A DNA stretch of 64,000 bases from Prolixibacteraceae bacterium (GCA_003506435.1 DOAQ01000036.1:186001-250000); one strand, 5' to 3'. Shown: positions 19,901 through 28,748, counted from the stretch's first letter. Numbers and translations are program-made. Notes: generated from the letters alone by a model not told the origin.

Positions 19901-20424
19901 CCATTAACATTAGTAATTGTACCGATAGTAGTCCCTTTTATTATGACTGCTGCTCCTGGTAAAGGGTCTCCTTTTGAGTCGGTTACCTTTCCCGATATTT
20001 CAATCTTTTGGGGCTGTTCAACCTCGGCCACCGCACTAATTGGCAACACCTTAACCTCGTCATCTTTATATAGAAAGACTTGTCTGTCATCAATTCTGTA
20101 CGTTACACCAGTCCCTTGAAGCAGCATTCCTAATACAGTTTCGATGCTTTGATCCCGAACAGAAATGTTCTTCTTTTCACTAAAATCAACGATGTTTTTG
20201 TTGTAAATAAAAATAAACTCACTTGTTTTTTCAATTGAGTTTAATATTTCAGTAAGAGATGAATTCTCTATCTGAAGATCAATTCTTGTCTTCTGAGAGT
20301 AGGTACTAGCAGAAAAAGCCATTGAACCTGTAAAAACCAGAATAAATAGAAGCCTCATTTTCAATAAAATAACATTCAATTTCTTCCTTTCACAGGAAGA
20401 GTGAACAATTAATTTTTTTTCCAT
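16903..20424 (-). CDS. SusC/RagA TonB-dependent transducer with STN domain (PUL1, first copy)
   Basis: 1173 residues. After a long signal region (to about residue 43) comes an STN domain (about 49-125: IDLQIENSS ... YRIDDRQVFLY), the signalling module that contacts a FecR anti-sigma factor. Next are a CarboxypepD_reg-like domain (about 145-220), the plug (LILVDGVERN, VLKDASATAVFGVKGANGVILVTTKRG) and a 22-strand-type barrel ending in RRFNLGFDLTF. It therefore both imports substrate and signals its presence to the FecR/sigma pair directly upstream (gap 145 bp). The leader holds a hairpin and a possible antisense RNA. The start at 20424 is the only ATG giving an export signal. Confidence 0.95.
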   Translation of the reverse strand: MEKKLIVHSSCERKKLNVILLKMRLLFILVFTGSMAFSASTYSQKTRIDLQIENSSLTEILNSIEKTSEFIFIYNKNIVDFSEKKNISVRDQSIETVLGMLLQGTGVTYRIDDRQVFLYKDDEVKVLPISAVAEVEQPQKIEISGKVTDSKGDPLPGAAVIIKGTTIGTITNVNGEFVLNAPIDSKVLVFSFVGYKTQETPIGNKTIFNITLEEQTMGLEEVVAVGYGVQKKESIVGSIVQATNEQLKQTGNVTDLKQALTGQLPGVTTVVSSGEPGGTGTGNSATSIFIRGRNTWNGGQPLILVDGVERNMDNLDVSEVESISVLKDASATAVFGVKGANGVILVTTKRGVVSKPQLSFSYNATALSISKLPQKLDSYNTLLLKNEMIERETVLNEQSWADYTPLEIVERYRKPQSAEYAMIYPNVDWVDAMFKDFSLSHRAALNVQGGTNFVNYFGSVTYLHEGDMFKDYENNKGYDPNYNFDRFNFRSNLDFKITSTTNLKVNLSGFFSQKNTARSWNTVNQNGLNPKAWSAAYGMPPNVYLPQYDDGRWGASFKIPAEQFPNPIAYIYNTGMITYRTTELDADFALEQKLDFITKGLSAKASFFYDNRIQTQGNLLDDTNVLPDPNSNTAQKIVDSDKYTGPGQDTGEYIQDVPTAGSNQFDWAIREWTLEQEDTDLTSVMRRTMYQFQLDYARQFGLHNVGAMALVKREEYAAGSMFKRYREDWVSRVTYDYDTRYLLEFNGAYNGSEKFGPSYRFDFFPSAAVGWYVSNEKFFKIDWVNRLKLRYSIGMVGDDTGGGRWLYDSQYSYGGSAQMNADPFGASPYTWYSESVVGNPDIHWEKATKSNYGLELGFLDNVISVNYDYFTEHRTDILVDGTSRASVPPYFGAAAPTANLGEVKAKGHEIELRFNKRTNFGLHYWANASFTHTKNEILKADNPALLSSYLKGVGYSIGQSRTLVRADFYNNWDEIYASVPMETNDLQKLPGYYNLLDFNTDGVIKASEDKVPYGYSEVPENAYNLSLGAEYKGFSVMVQFYGVNNVSRYIPLQNFLSYQDVLFNHALDYWSKDNPDASSFLPRWKTQGQNIGDYFLYDGSYIRLKTAEVAYTFQDKLIKKMGLSSLRVFLNGNNLFFWSKLPDDREAAFSGGSSYEGTYPTPRRFNLGFDLTF

Positions 20425-20435
20425 AAATTTGAAAT

Positions 20436-20511
20436 GATTTAAATAAACAATTTGCCTCAGGGCATTATTAACACGAACCGGTTAATGTTACCAGCATTGA
20501 CCGGTTTTTTT
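20436..20511 (+). ncRNA. Candidate cis-antisense small RNA facing the susC leader
   Basis: On the plus strand, opposite to all PUL1 genes, a perfect TAnnTTTG element (TAAATTTG, 20424-20431) overlaps the susC start codon. A hairpin followed by seven Ts ends at 20511. A transcript from about 20436 to 20511 would be about 76 nt and complementary to the susC 5' leader. ECF/FecR-controlled PULs of Bacteroides are known to carry such divergent antisense RNAs upstream of susC (the DonS type). No good -33 element is visible, so this is a prediction only. Confidence 0.45.
20476..20511 (+). terminator. Intrinsic terminator on the strand opposite to PUL1
   Basis: An 11-12 bp stem (20476-20487 with 20495-20506, one G-U pair) around a 7-nt loop is followed by TTTTTTT (20505-20511). 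It has terminator polarity only on the plus strand, where no protein gene precedes it. On the minus strand it would be a hairpin in the susC leader without a T tract. Confidence 0.6.
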
Positions 20512-20569
20512 AACTGGCTTAGATTACGTTTCTTTCATTTGCTTTTTTGTTTAAGTTATTATTGATTAG

Positions 20570-21736
20570 TTAGTTATTTTTAAACACATACTTATTCCCC
20601 TGCTTTGTGTACGACGTTTTCGATATAAAAGCGATGCCATCCAAAACCCTTTCCAAATCATCTTTCATATCCAGTTTGCCATATATCCTTTCCACATTTC
20701 TATTGAATTCAGCAACCATCTCAACATTATAATATCTTGAAACCCGTTTCAATAAACTGGTAACTTCTTCGTTTGTAAATGTCAGATAACCATCAACCCA
20801 GGCAGTGTAAACATCCGTATTTTCAACCGTTACAATTTCAAATTCATTAACACCCCTGTTTATTGATGCCTTTTGGTTGGGGGTAAGAAATACTTCTTTT
20901 GACTGAAGACTGGCATTCGGGTTCATGCTGACTTTACCCTCAACCAATACAACCTGATAATCTTCATCCTGATTGTAAGCCTGAACATTAAACTTTGTTC
21001 CGTAAACTTTTAATTTGAAAACATCCGTTTTCACGAAGAATGGTTTTTCCTTATCTTCAGTAACATCAAATAACGCCTCACCCTCTAAAATAACTTCGCG
21101 GGTTTTCCCTTTAAATGCAGGAGGAAAAATCAGTTTCGATCCTGAATTGAGCCACACTTTCGTTCCTTCGGAAAGGGTTATAAAAGAACGCTTTCCGTAA
21201 GGGACAATCAATTGATTGACGCCCTTGTCGAGATTTACCTGCGCTACTCCGGAAGTATCGTTTACTGTAATCCCCGAACCATCCGGGGAATACTGAATGG
21301 TCGATTTTTTACTGGTAATGGAGACCGTTTTTCCGTCGGCCAGTATCAACAGGGCGTCCTTTGTCGGAAGAATATCAGAAACGATAACTTCTTCCGCCGG
21401 TTTTTGAATAAAAAAGTACAACACTGTGCTTCCAATCCCCGCCAGCAAAAGAAACGATGCGGCATATTTGAGATACGACAAACGTATCTTTCGTTGATGT
21501 TCCCGGAATATTTGCTGCCAAAGTTCCTGTTTCCGTTTTTCAGCTTGTTTAAACTTTTCTGCATGCAATTTTTGAACAATCTGAATAGCGAGTTTAATTT
21601 CGTGTTTCTTATCCGGAAGTTTGTTCAATAATTCGTTTAATTGAGCTTTTTTGTCGGGATTGTTGACGACCTCCCTGAATTTTTCATCAAGGATAAAATC
21701 ATCCGTCGAATAGGTTTTATATATCTCCAGGTTCAT
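20570..21736 (-). CDS. FecR family anti-sigma factor
   Basis: 388 residues. The cytoplasmic N-terminal part (1-87) would hold the sigma factor. One transmembrane helix spans about 90-112 (YAASFLLLAGIGSTVLYFFI). The periplasmic FecR domain follows (about 125-290, with TLSEGTKVWLNSGSKLIFP and the typical VYGTKFNV). A C-terminal DUF4974 domain (about 315-388: GYLTFTNEEVTSLLKRVSRYYNV) contacts the STN domain of SusC. It lies between the sigma gene (gap 105 bp) and the STN-type SusC, the standard order for a trans-envelope signalling relay. Substrate binding at SusC should make it release or activate the sigma factor for PUL1. Confidence 0.95.
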   Translation of the reverse strand: MNLEIYKTYSTDDFILDEKFREVVNNPDKKAQLNELLNKLPDKKHEIKLAIQIVQKLHAEKFKQAEKRKQELWQQIFREHQRKIRLSYLKYAASFLLLAGIGSTVLYFFIQKPAEEVIVSDILPTKDALLILADGKTVSITSKKSTIQYSPDGSGITVNDTSGVAQVNLDKGVNQLIVPYGKRSFITLSEGTKVWLNSGSKLIFPPAFKGKTREVILEGEALFDVTEDKEKPFFVKTDVFKLKVYGTKFNVQAYNQDEDYQVVLVEGKVSMNPNASLQSKEVFLTPNQKASINRGVNEFEIVTVENTDVYTAWVDGYLTFTNEEVTSLLKRVSRYYNVEMVAEFNRNVERIYGKLDMKDDLERVLDGIAFISKTSYTKQGNKYVFKNN

Positions 21737-21841
21737 TTTTCTTCTGCTTTATACCCTATTGAGAATAAAACGAAGAAATCTGGACAAGGAAAAATTGACT
21801 TTTTTTTAATTTTTTTATTTCCGGGAAAATCAGACAAGTAT

Positions 21842-22498
21842 TTATTGTTTGTCTATCGGGCGGATCTGCTGACTTTTGTACTTTTTCGAGCGCATAACCA
21901 GACTGAACCAAAAAATCAGGTTTTCTCCTTCTCCTACTATTTTTTCTGCCTCCTGCCGAATCATTTTAACCGTCCGGTAAACCAATTTATAACATGAATC
22001 AACCGAGATATTGAGCATTCTTGAGATTTCCTCGTACGACACTTCGTTTTCAAACCGCAGAAACAGGATTTCCTGCTGCCTGGCTGTAAGTTTTCCTATA
22101 CACTGTTCAACAATCAAATGAAGCTGTTCCTGTTTTTCCTTTTCTGAAACATCCTGCTCCGGGGATTTGAAATAGTCAAATTGCCCTTCTGAAAGTTCTT
22201 CTGAAAGTATGGTCCTTTTTTGTTTATGAAGATCGAAGAAAAGCTGCCTCCTGAAAGTGCTGACCAGATAACCTGTCAGGTTTCTGACACGGCCAATACT
22301 TTTTCTTGATTTTATCAGGTTTAGAAAAACATTTTGGATGGCATCTTCAACAAGTGGTTTATCATCAACATGTTTCAACCCATAGGTAAATAGTTGGTCA
22401 TAATAGTAAAAATATACTCGCGACAACGCATTCAGATCACCATCATAAATAAAACAATCCCAGTTTTTAAACTGTCCATTGTCGTTTATATCTTCCAT
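21842..22498 (-). CDS. ECF-type RNA polymerase sigma-70 factor
   Basis: 218 residues, starting at the ATG at 22498. Region 2 covers about 25-95 (LVEDAIQNVFLNLIKSR is the core-binding and -10 part). Region 4 covers about 130-185 (LTARQQEILFLRFENEVSYEEISRMLNISVDSCYKLVYR is the helix-turn-helix for the -35 element). A short hydrophobic and basic tail follows, which is common in Bacteroidetes ECF factors. It heads PUL1 and should be held by the FecR protein encoded next. Its own promoter was not located with confidence. Confidence 0.95.
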   Translation of the reverse strand: MEDINDNGQFKNWDCFIYDGDLNALSRVYFYYYDQLFTYGLKHVDDKPLVEDAIQNVFLNLIKSRKSIGRVRNLTGYLVSTFRRQLFFDLHKQKRTILSEELSEGQFDYFKSPEQDVSEKEKQEQLHLIVEQCIGKLTARQQEILFLRFENEVSYEEISRMLNISVDSCYKLVYRTVKMIRQEAEKIVGEGENLIFWFSLVMRSKKYKSQQIRPIDKQ

Positions 22499-22691
22499 CT
22501 GTTAGTTAGTTTATCACGAGAGATTACAAATATGTATATTTTTTTTGGCAAAAACCAGAATTATTTAGCTCATGTTCGTAATGAGCCAAATAATGATTTT
22601 TTTCTTAAAAAAACATGTTTGCAGTATCAAAATACGGAGGGGAGGTTATCCAAAAACTCCGTGAAAATCAGTGTTTTTTAATAACCTCCGT

Positions 22692-25277
22692 TTAATTTCT
22701 GAAAACCAGTTCCTCATCCGCCACATCAACCACAATAGGCTGGCCTTTTGTGATTTTCCCTTCCAAAATAGTTTTCGATAATTCGTTCAAGATGTATTTC
22801 TGAAGCAATCGTTTTACCGGCCGCGCCCCATATTGCGGATCGTAGCCAATCGTCCCGATCCAGTTGATAGCAGCATCTGTGATCTGAATGGAGACATCCT
22901 GTTTTTCCAGCCTTTCCACAATCCGTTCGAATTGCAGGCGAACGATTTCCCGGATATCGGCTTTTGTCAACGGTGTGAAAATAATGGTTTCGTCAATACG
23001 GTTCAGAAACTCCGGACGGATAGTGCGTTTCAGGAGTTCGAACAACTGCTCCCTTGTTTTTTCCAGCATTTCGGCCCGGTTGGCATCATTCATCCGTTCA
23101 AAATTATCCTGGATCAAATGTGAGCCGAGGTTTGAAGTCATTATAATTATTGTATTCTTGAAATTTACTACTCTTCCTTTATTATCAGTCAAACGGCCAT
23201 CGTCGAGAACCTGGAGCAGCACGTTGAACACTTCGGGGTGTGCTTTTTCAATTTCATCGAACAGCACCACGGAATACGGTTTCCTGCGCACGGCTTCGGT
23301 CAGTTGACCACCTTCATCGTATCCCACATATCCGGGAGGCGAGCCGATCAAACGGGTCACCGAGAATTTTTCTTGGTATTCCGACATGTCAATACGGGTC
23401 ATCATATTTTCGTCGTCGAACAGGAATTCGGCCAGCGCTTTGGCAAGTTCGGTTTTTCCGACGCCGGTTGTCCCGAGGAAAATAAATGAACCGATGGGCC
23501 GTTTTTCATCCTGAAGCCCGGCACGGCTACGGCGCACAGCATCAGCTACCGCGTGGATGGCCTCATTTTGCCCGACAACCCGCAGGTGCAGTTCATCTTC
23601 GAGATGAAGCAATTTGTCGCGCTCGCTCTGCAACATTCGTGAAACAGGAATGCCTGTCCAGCGCGAAACCACTTCCGAAATATCCTCTGCATCCACTTCT
23701 TCCTTGATCATTGCCACAGATTTCATTTTTGCCAGTTCACCTTTGATCCGCTCAATTTCGTTTTCTGCTTCTTTTATTTTTCCGTAACGGATTTCGGCAA
23801 CGCGGCCAAAGTCGCCTGCACGTTCGGCCTGTTCGGCTTCAAATTTCAGGCTTTCAATATCTGTCTTATTTTTCTGAATGCCGTCGATCAGCGATTTTTC
23901 GGTTTGCCATTGTACCCGGTATTTCGATTGTTCGTCCTTCAGGTTGGCAATTTCTTCACTCAGTTTCGAAAGTTTTGAATCGTCTTTTTCGCGTTTGATG
24001 GCCTCCCTTTCAATTTCCAGTTGTTTGATGCGGCGTTCAATCTCATCCAGTTCTTCCGGAACCGAATCCATCTCCAGCCGCAATTTGGCAGCGGCTTCAT
24101 CCATCAGGTCGATGGCCTTGTCGGGCAAAAACCGGTCGGAAATATACCGCTGCGAAAGTTCAACAGAAGCAATAATGGCTTCGTCTTTAATTCGTACTTT
24201 ATGGTGGTTTTCGTAGCGTTCTTTCAGTCCTCGTAAAATGGAGATGGCGCTCAGCGTATCCGGCTCGTCTACCATCACGATCTGGAAACGGCGTTCCAGC
24301 GCTTTGTCTTTTTCGAAATATTTCTGATACTCATTCAGCGTGGTGGCACCGATAGCGCGCAGGTCTCCCCGGGCCAGCGCCGGTTTCAGTATGTTGGCCG
24401 CATCCATTGCACCTTCGCTTTTTCCTGCTCCAACGAGCGTGTGTATTTCATCAATAAAAAGGATGATTTCACCATTCGAATTTACCACTTCGTTCACCAC
24501 GGCTTTCAACCGTTCTTCAAACTCGCCCTTGTATTTTGCCCCGGCAATCAGGGCACCCATATCAAGCGAGAACAGTTGTTTCGATTTCAGGTTTTCCGGC
24601 ACATCGCCACGCACAATGCGGTGAGCCAGCCCTTCGGCAATGGCGGTTTTCCCGGTTCCCGGTTCGCCAATCAGTATCGGGTTGTTTTTGGTCCGTCGGG
24701 TCAAAATTTGCAGAATACGTCTGATTTCGTCATCGCGGCCAATTACCGGGTCGAGTTTTCCGTCGCGCGCCCGTTCATTCAGGTTGACAGCAAAACGGTT
24801 CAGCGAATTAAATTTATCTTCAGCGGTTTGGCTGTCGGCTTTTGCCCCTTTACGAAGTTCAAGAATTGCAGCTTCCAGTTCTTTCTGGCTCACTCCGCTA
24901 TCTTTCATCAGGTTGCTGATTGTTCCTCCGGTTTCGAGCAAGGCCAGCAAAATATGTTCGACTGAAACAAACTGGTCGCCCATTTTTTGTGCAATGGCAA
25001 TCGATTTTTGCAGACTGCGGTTGGCATCGTTCGACAAATATTGTTCTGCTCCCGTTACTTTCGGGTACGATTCGATGATTTTATCGAGCGCTTTTTGCAA
25101 TATAGGGACATTTACCCCAAGCTTTTTCAACAGGAAACCTGTCGTATTTTCAGCAGTAGAAAGCAACCCTTTCAGCAGGTGACCGGTTTCAATAGCCTGT
25201 TGATTGTTCCCTTGTGCAATAACAAATGCCTGTTGTACAGCTTCCTGCGATTTTATAGTGAAATTATTGAAATTCAT
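22692..25277 (-). CDS. clpB: ATP-dependent disaggregase ClpB
   Basis: The frame opens at 25436, but the family start MNFNNFTIKSQEA is the ATG at 25277, giving 861 residues, the usual ClpB length. Domain order: ClpN double repeat (1-145), first AAA+ with Walker A GEPGTGKT (about 200), a coiled-coil M domain (about 405-520), second AAA+ with GTTGVGKTE (about 605), and a C-terminal small domain ending ELVFRN. With DnaK it rescues aggregated proteins in the cytoplasm after heat stress. It is a single-gene unit read away from ppdK and is unrelated to the neighbouring PUL. No heat-shock promoter element could be identified with confidence. Confidence 0.97.
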   Translation of the reverse strand: MNFNNFTIKSQEAVQQAFVIAQGNNQQAIETGHLLKGLLSTAENTTGFLLKKLGVNVPILQKALDKIIESYPKVTGAEQYLSNDANRSLQKSIAIAQKMGDQFVSVEHILLALLETGGTISNLMKDSGVSQKELEAAILELRKGAKADSQTAEDKFNSLNRFAVNLNERARDGKLDPVIGRDDEIRRILQILTRRTKNNPILIGEPGTGKTAIAEGLAHRIVRGDVPENLKSKQLFSLDMGALIAGAKYKGEFEERLKAVVNEVVNSNGEIILFIDEIHTLVGAGKSEGAMDAANILKPALARGDLRAIGATTLNEYQKYFEKDKALERRFQIVMVDEPDTLSAISILRGLKERYENHHKVRIKDEAIIASVELSQRYISDRFLPDKAIDLMDEAAAKLRLEMDSVPEELDEIERRIKQLEIEREAIKREKDDSKLSKLSEEIANLKDEQSKYRVQWQTEKSLIDGIQKNKTDIESLKFEAEQAERAGDFGRVAEIRYGKIKEAENEIERIKGELAKMKSVAMIKEEVDAEDISEVVSRWTGIPVSRMLQSERDKLLHLEDELHLRVVGQNEAIHAVADAVRRSRAGLQDEKRPIGSFIFLGTTGVGKTELAKALAEFLFDDENMMTRIDMSEYQEKFSVTRLIGSPPGYVGYDEGGQLTEAVRRKPYSVVLFDEIEKAHPEVFNVLLQVLDDGRLTDNKGRVVNFKNTIIIMTSNLGSHLIQDNFERMNDANRAEMLEKTREQLFELLKRTIRPEFLNRIDETIIFTPLTKADIREIVRLQFERIVERLEKQDVSIQITDAAINWIGTIGYDPQYGARPVKRLLQKYILNELSKTILEGKITKGQPIVVDVADEELVFRN

Positions 25278-25434
25278 AATGTGCCATTTATAAATTAAAC
25301 AATTACGACGAAATATACTCGTCAATATTGTTGCCAGTTCTGTTTGAAATGACAAATTGACGTTAAATAATTGATATACATGAAGTTTTGTTCTGAAAAA
25401 AATTACCGGAGAGAAATTCTGGCAGTACAAAAAC

Positions 25435-25465
25435 AAACAAGGACGGCTTGCTACCGTCCTTGTTT
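25435..25465. terminator. 12-bp hairpin between clpB and ppdK
   Basis: AAACAAGGACGG (25435-25446) pairs perfectly with CCGTCCTTGTTT (25454-25465) around a 7-nt loop. On the minus strand it is followed by GTTTTTG, so it could terminate there. On the plus strand it is followed by a conserved-looking leader and a short reading frame, so an attenuator or small-RNA role is also possible. Confidence 0.5.
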
Positions 25466-25487
25466 ACCTAACCAAACCTATTTTTCT

Positions 25488-25547
25488 ATGAAAAAATTTT
25501 ACTTGTACTTCTTGCTTGTTACGATACAAAAATACGGCGATAAATAG
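25488..25547 (+). CDS. Possible 19-residue leader peptide downstream of a hairpin
   Basis: ATG at 25488 to TAG at 25545-25547 encodes MKKFYLYFLLVTIQKYGDK, a basic start followed by a hydrophobic run. It is preceded by ACCTAACCAAACC and by the 12-bp hairpin ending at 25465. The next plus-strand gene is ppdK, 277 bp downstream. It may be a leader peptide, part of a structured RNA, or chance. No independent coding evidence is available for so short a frame. Confidence 0.25.
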   Translation: MKKFYLYFLLVTIQKYGDK

Positions 25548-25824
25548 TTAAGACGTATAAACCAAAGTTAAAGAATGTTAATATTTTACGCCTTTGAAAA
25601 AGCTCTATAAAAGTCCATTTTAAACATGCTCTCTCTTGAATATACGGGAAATAACGCTGGTTAAACTTTTCATCCCGGTAAATGTTATTTCCCCTTGGTT
25701 TCATTCCAGTTTTTTCTAAACCGGGTTTAAATGTTTTAATAATTTGAAAATATAATTACATTCGCAATAGAATACAATCATCAGAAAGATAGTCACTAAC
25801 CAATTTATAATTAAATACTCAAAT

Positions 25825-28530
25825 ATGGTAAAGTATGTTTATTCGTTTGGAAATGGTGCAGCAGAAGGTAAAGCTGACATGAAAAACCTGTTGGGTGGAA
25901 AAGGTGCCAACCTATGTGAAATGAATCTGATCGGGGTTCCTGTGCCTCCGGGATTCACTATTACCACCGAAGTATGTACCATTTACAACGAAAAAGGGAA
26001 AGATGCGGCAGTTGCTCTTATTAAAAAAGAAGTTGAAGCAGCGGTTGCAAAAGTCGAAACTTTGACCGATACCAAATTCGGTGACAAAGATAATCCTTGT
26101 CTGGTTTCTGTTCGCTCGGGAGCAAGGGTTTCCATGCCGGGAATGATGGATACCGTGTTGAACTTGGGACTGAATGATCTGGCTGTTCAGGGAATTGCAA
26201 AAAAATCGGGAAACCCGCGTTTCGCATGGGACTCGTATCGTCGTTTCGTGCAAATGTACGGTGATGTGGTTTTGGGAATGAAACCTGAAAACAAAGAAGA
26301 TATTGATCCTTTCGAGGGAATAATCGAGCACCTGAAAGAAGAACGTGGTATTGAACTTGATACCGATTTTTCTACTGAAGACCTGAAATTACTGGTCATC
26401 CGTTTCAAGGAAGCAGTATTGAAAAGCACTGGGAATACATTTCCCGATGATCCATGGGAACAACTTTGGGGCGCTGTTTGTGCCGTGTTCGACAGTTGGA
26501 TGAACCCGCGCGCCATCTATTACCGCAAAATGAACAACATTCCTGCTGAATGGGGTACTGCGGTATCTGTACAGGCCATGGTATTCGGAAACATGGGACA
26601 GACATCGGCTACAGGTGTTGCATTTACAAGGGATGCGGCCACCGGCGAAAATATTTTCAACGGTGAATACCTGATCAATGCACAGGGTGAAGACGTGGTT
26701 GCCGGTATTCGTACCCCGCAACAGATTACCCTTGAAGGAAGCAAACGTTGGGCTGAACTGGCCGGTGTAAGCGAAACTGAACGAGCTGCCAACTATCCGT
26801 CGCTGGAAGAAACCATGCCCGGATTGTACAAGCAACTGAATGATACCCAGGAAAAACTGGAGAATTATTTCAAAGATATGCAGGACCTGGAATTCACCAT
26901 TCAGGAAGGAAAATTATGGTTGCTGCAAACCCGTAATGGAAAACGTACCGGCGAAGCAATGGTCAACATTGCCATCGATATGCTTGCTGAAGGAATGATT
27001 GATGAAAAAACTGCTTTGCTGCGCATAGAACCCAATAAACTGGACGAATTGCTTCACCCGGTATTCGATACCGAAGGAATGAAGAAGGCAACTGTTTTGG
27101 CCAAAGGTCTTCCTGCATCGCCGGGAGCTGCTACCGGACAGATTATTTTCTTTGCCGATGAGGCCGCCAAATATCCGGTTTCTATTTTGGTACGTATCGA
27201 AACTTCTCCGGAAGACCTCGAAGGGATGAACATTGCCAAAGGTATTTTAACAGCCCGCGGTGGTATGACTTCGCACGCAGCCGTAGTTGCCCGCGGTATG
27301 GGTAAATGTTGCGTTTCGGGTGCAGGAGCTGTACGGGTCGATTACAAAACCCGTGTAATGACTATTGGAGACAAGTCGTTTAACGAAGGCGAGTGGATTT
27401 CGCTGAATGGTTCAACGGGAGAGGTGTACGAAGGTAAAGTACCAACCATGGACCCGGAAATCAGCGGAAACTTTGGAAAGATTATGGATTTGGCCGATAA
27501 ATTTACCCGTATGTCGGTTCGTACCAATGCCGATACACCGCACGATGCGCGTGTAGCCCGTGAATTTGGTGCAAAAGGAATTGGCCTTTGCCGCACCGAA
27601 CACATGTTTTTCGAAGGTGAACGTATCAAAGCCATGCGTGAAATGATCCTGTCGTCGACCATCGAAGGCCGCGAAAAAGCACTTGCCAAACTGTTGCCCT
27701 ATCAGCGTGAAGACTTTGAAGGAATTTTCGAAGCCATGGAAGGATTTGGCGTGACTATCCGTTTGCTTGACCCACCATTGCACGAATTTGTACCTCATCA
27801 GCAGGCAACGCAAAAGGAACTGGCAAAAGAAATGGGAATTTCGATCGAAGCTGTCCGGAATAAAATATCGGAACTCGAAGAATTCAACCCGATGCTGGGT
27901 CACCGTGGTTGCCGTTTGGGTATTACGTATCCTGAAATCACCGCCATGCAGGCCCGTGCCATCATCGAAGCGGCTGTCAACCTGAAGAAGAAAGGTATTG
28001 ATGCCCGTCCGGAGATCATGGTACCGTTGGTTGGTACCGTTGCCGAGTTGAAAAACCAAACCGAAATTATTCATGCAACTGCCAAAAAAGTATTTGCAGA
28101 AAAAAATATGAGCATCGATTACCTGGTTGGTACCATGATTGAAATTCCGCGCGCTGCACTGACTGCCGATCATATTGCTGCCGAAGCCGATTTCTTCTCG
28201 TTTGGCACCAACGACCTTACCCAGATGACTCTCGGTTATTCGCGCGACGATGCCGGCAAATTCCTGCCCGTTTACCTCGATAAAGGCATATTGAAACAGG
28301 ACCCGTTCCAGGTACTGGACCAAAACGGCGTTGGCATTCTGGTTGAATTGGGTGTTACCAAAGGCCGTTCGGTGAAACCGAAACTGAAAGTGGGTATTTG
28401 CGGCGAACATGGCGGCGAACCAAGTTCGGTGATGTTCTGCGATAAAGTAGGAATGGACTATGTAAGTTGTTCGCCTTTCCGCGTGCCGATTGCACGGGTG
28501 GCAGCAGCACAGGCTAACATCAAGAAATAA
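25825..28530 (+). CDS. ppdK: Pyruvate, phosphate dikinase
   Basis: 901 residues, close to the usual 870-900. It interconverts pyruvate, ATP and Pi with phosphoenolpyruvate, AMP and PPi in the cytoplasm. The N-terminal ATP-binding domain starts with YVYSFGNGAAEGKADMKNLLGGKGANLCEM. The swivelling phosphohistidine domain has GGMTSHAAVVARGMGK with catalytic His484. The C-terminal PEP-binding barrel shows LCRTEHMF, GTNDLTQMTLG and GMDYVSCSPFRVP, which holds the catalytic Cys. It forms its own transcription unit, followed by a clear terminator. In anaerobic or facultative Bacteroidota it links glycolysis and gluconeogenesis. Confidence 0.98.
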   Translation: MVKYVYSFGNGAAEGKADMKNLLGGKGANLCEMNLIGVPVPPGFTITTEVCTIYNEKGKDAAVALIKKEVEAAVAKVETLTDTKFGDKDNPCLVSVRSGARVSMPGMMDTVLNLGLNDLAVQGIAKKSGNPRFAWDSYRRFVQMYGDVVLGMKPENKEDIDPFEGIIEHLKEERGIELDTDFSTEDLKLLVIRFKEAVLKSTGNTFPDDPWEQLWGAVCAVFDSWMNPRAIYYRKMNNIPAEWGTAVSVQAMVFGNMGQTSATGVAFTRDAATGENIFNGEYLINAQGEDVVAGIRTPQQITLEGSKRWAELAGVSETERAANYPSLEETMPGLYKQLNDTQEKLENYFKDMQDLEFTIQEGKLWLLQTRNGKRTGEAMVNIAIDMLAEGMIDEKTALLRIEPNKLDELLHPVFDTEGMKKATVLAKGLPASPGAATGQIIFFADEAAKYPVSILVRIETSPEDLEGMNIAKGILTARGGMTSHAAVVARGMGKCCVSGAGAVRVDYKTRVMTIGDKSFNEGEWISLNGSTGEVYEGKVPTMDPEISGNFGKIMDLADKFTRMSVRTNADTPHDARVAREFGAKGIGLCRTEHMFFEGERIKAMREMILSSTIEGREKALAKLLPYQREDFEGIFEAMEGFGVTIRLLDPPLHEFVPHQQATQKELAKEMGISIEAVRNKISELEEFNPMLGHRGCRLGITYPEITAMQARAIIEAAVNLKKKGIDARPEIMVPLVGTVAELKNQTEIIHATAKKVFAEKNMSIDYLVGTMIEIPRAALTADHIAAEADFFSFGTNDLTQMTLGYSRDDAGKFLPVYLDKGILKQDPFQVLDQNGVGILVELGVTKGRSVKPKLKVGICGEHGGEPSSVMFCDKVGMDYVSCSPFRVPIARVAAAQANIKK

Positions 28531-28554
28531 ACAATCGAAAAAACTGTTATACTG

Positions 28555-28584
28555 AAAGCTTCCCGGGAACGGGAGGCTTTTTTT
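28555..28584 (+). terminator. Intrinsic terminator after ppdK
   Basis: AAGCTTCCCG and CGGGAGGCTT form a stem around GGAA, with one G-U-type mismatch. It is followed by a run of seven Ts ending at 28584. It starts 25 bp after the ppdK stop. Confidence 0.85.
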
Positions 28585-28748
28585 GTGCCCTGTAAATGTG
28601 TGTCCGGAAAATTAATATGGGATCGGAATACTCATTGTTTCTTCATTTTCACGGTGGTTACAATACGCATTAAACATTGAAAAAACTACCTGGGCACAAT
28701 TCAGAAATAGAATATTGGATCATGATTCTTTTTTTATTTCTAAATAAC

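Larger units (their letters stand above)
25278..25824. other. Intergenic region between clpB and ppdK
   Basis: This 547-bp stretch separates two divergent housekeeping genes. It contains a strong 12-bp hairpin (25435-25465), a possible 19-codon reading frame (25488-25547) and an AT-rich part before ppdK. There TACATTCG (25757-25764) is a weak match to a TAnnTTTG promoter. A 61-codon minus-strand frame at 25519-25704 has no recognisable features and is not called. Confidence 0.6.

Noticed and set aside
25519..25704. 61-codon minus-strand frame between clpB and ppdK
   Set aside because: Low-complexity, no family features, and it overlaps the hairpin leader region.
27412..28410. 332-codon minus-strand frame
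   Set aside because: It lies wholly inside ppdK in the antisense direction and shows no protein family features; a codon-bias shadow.
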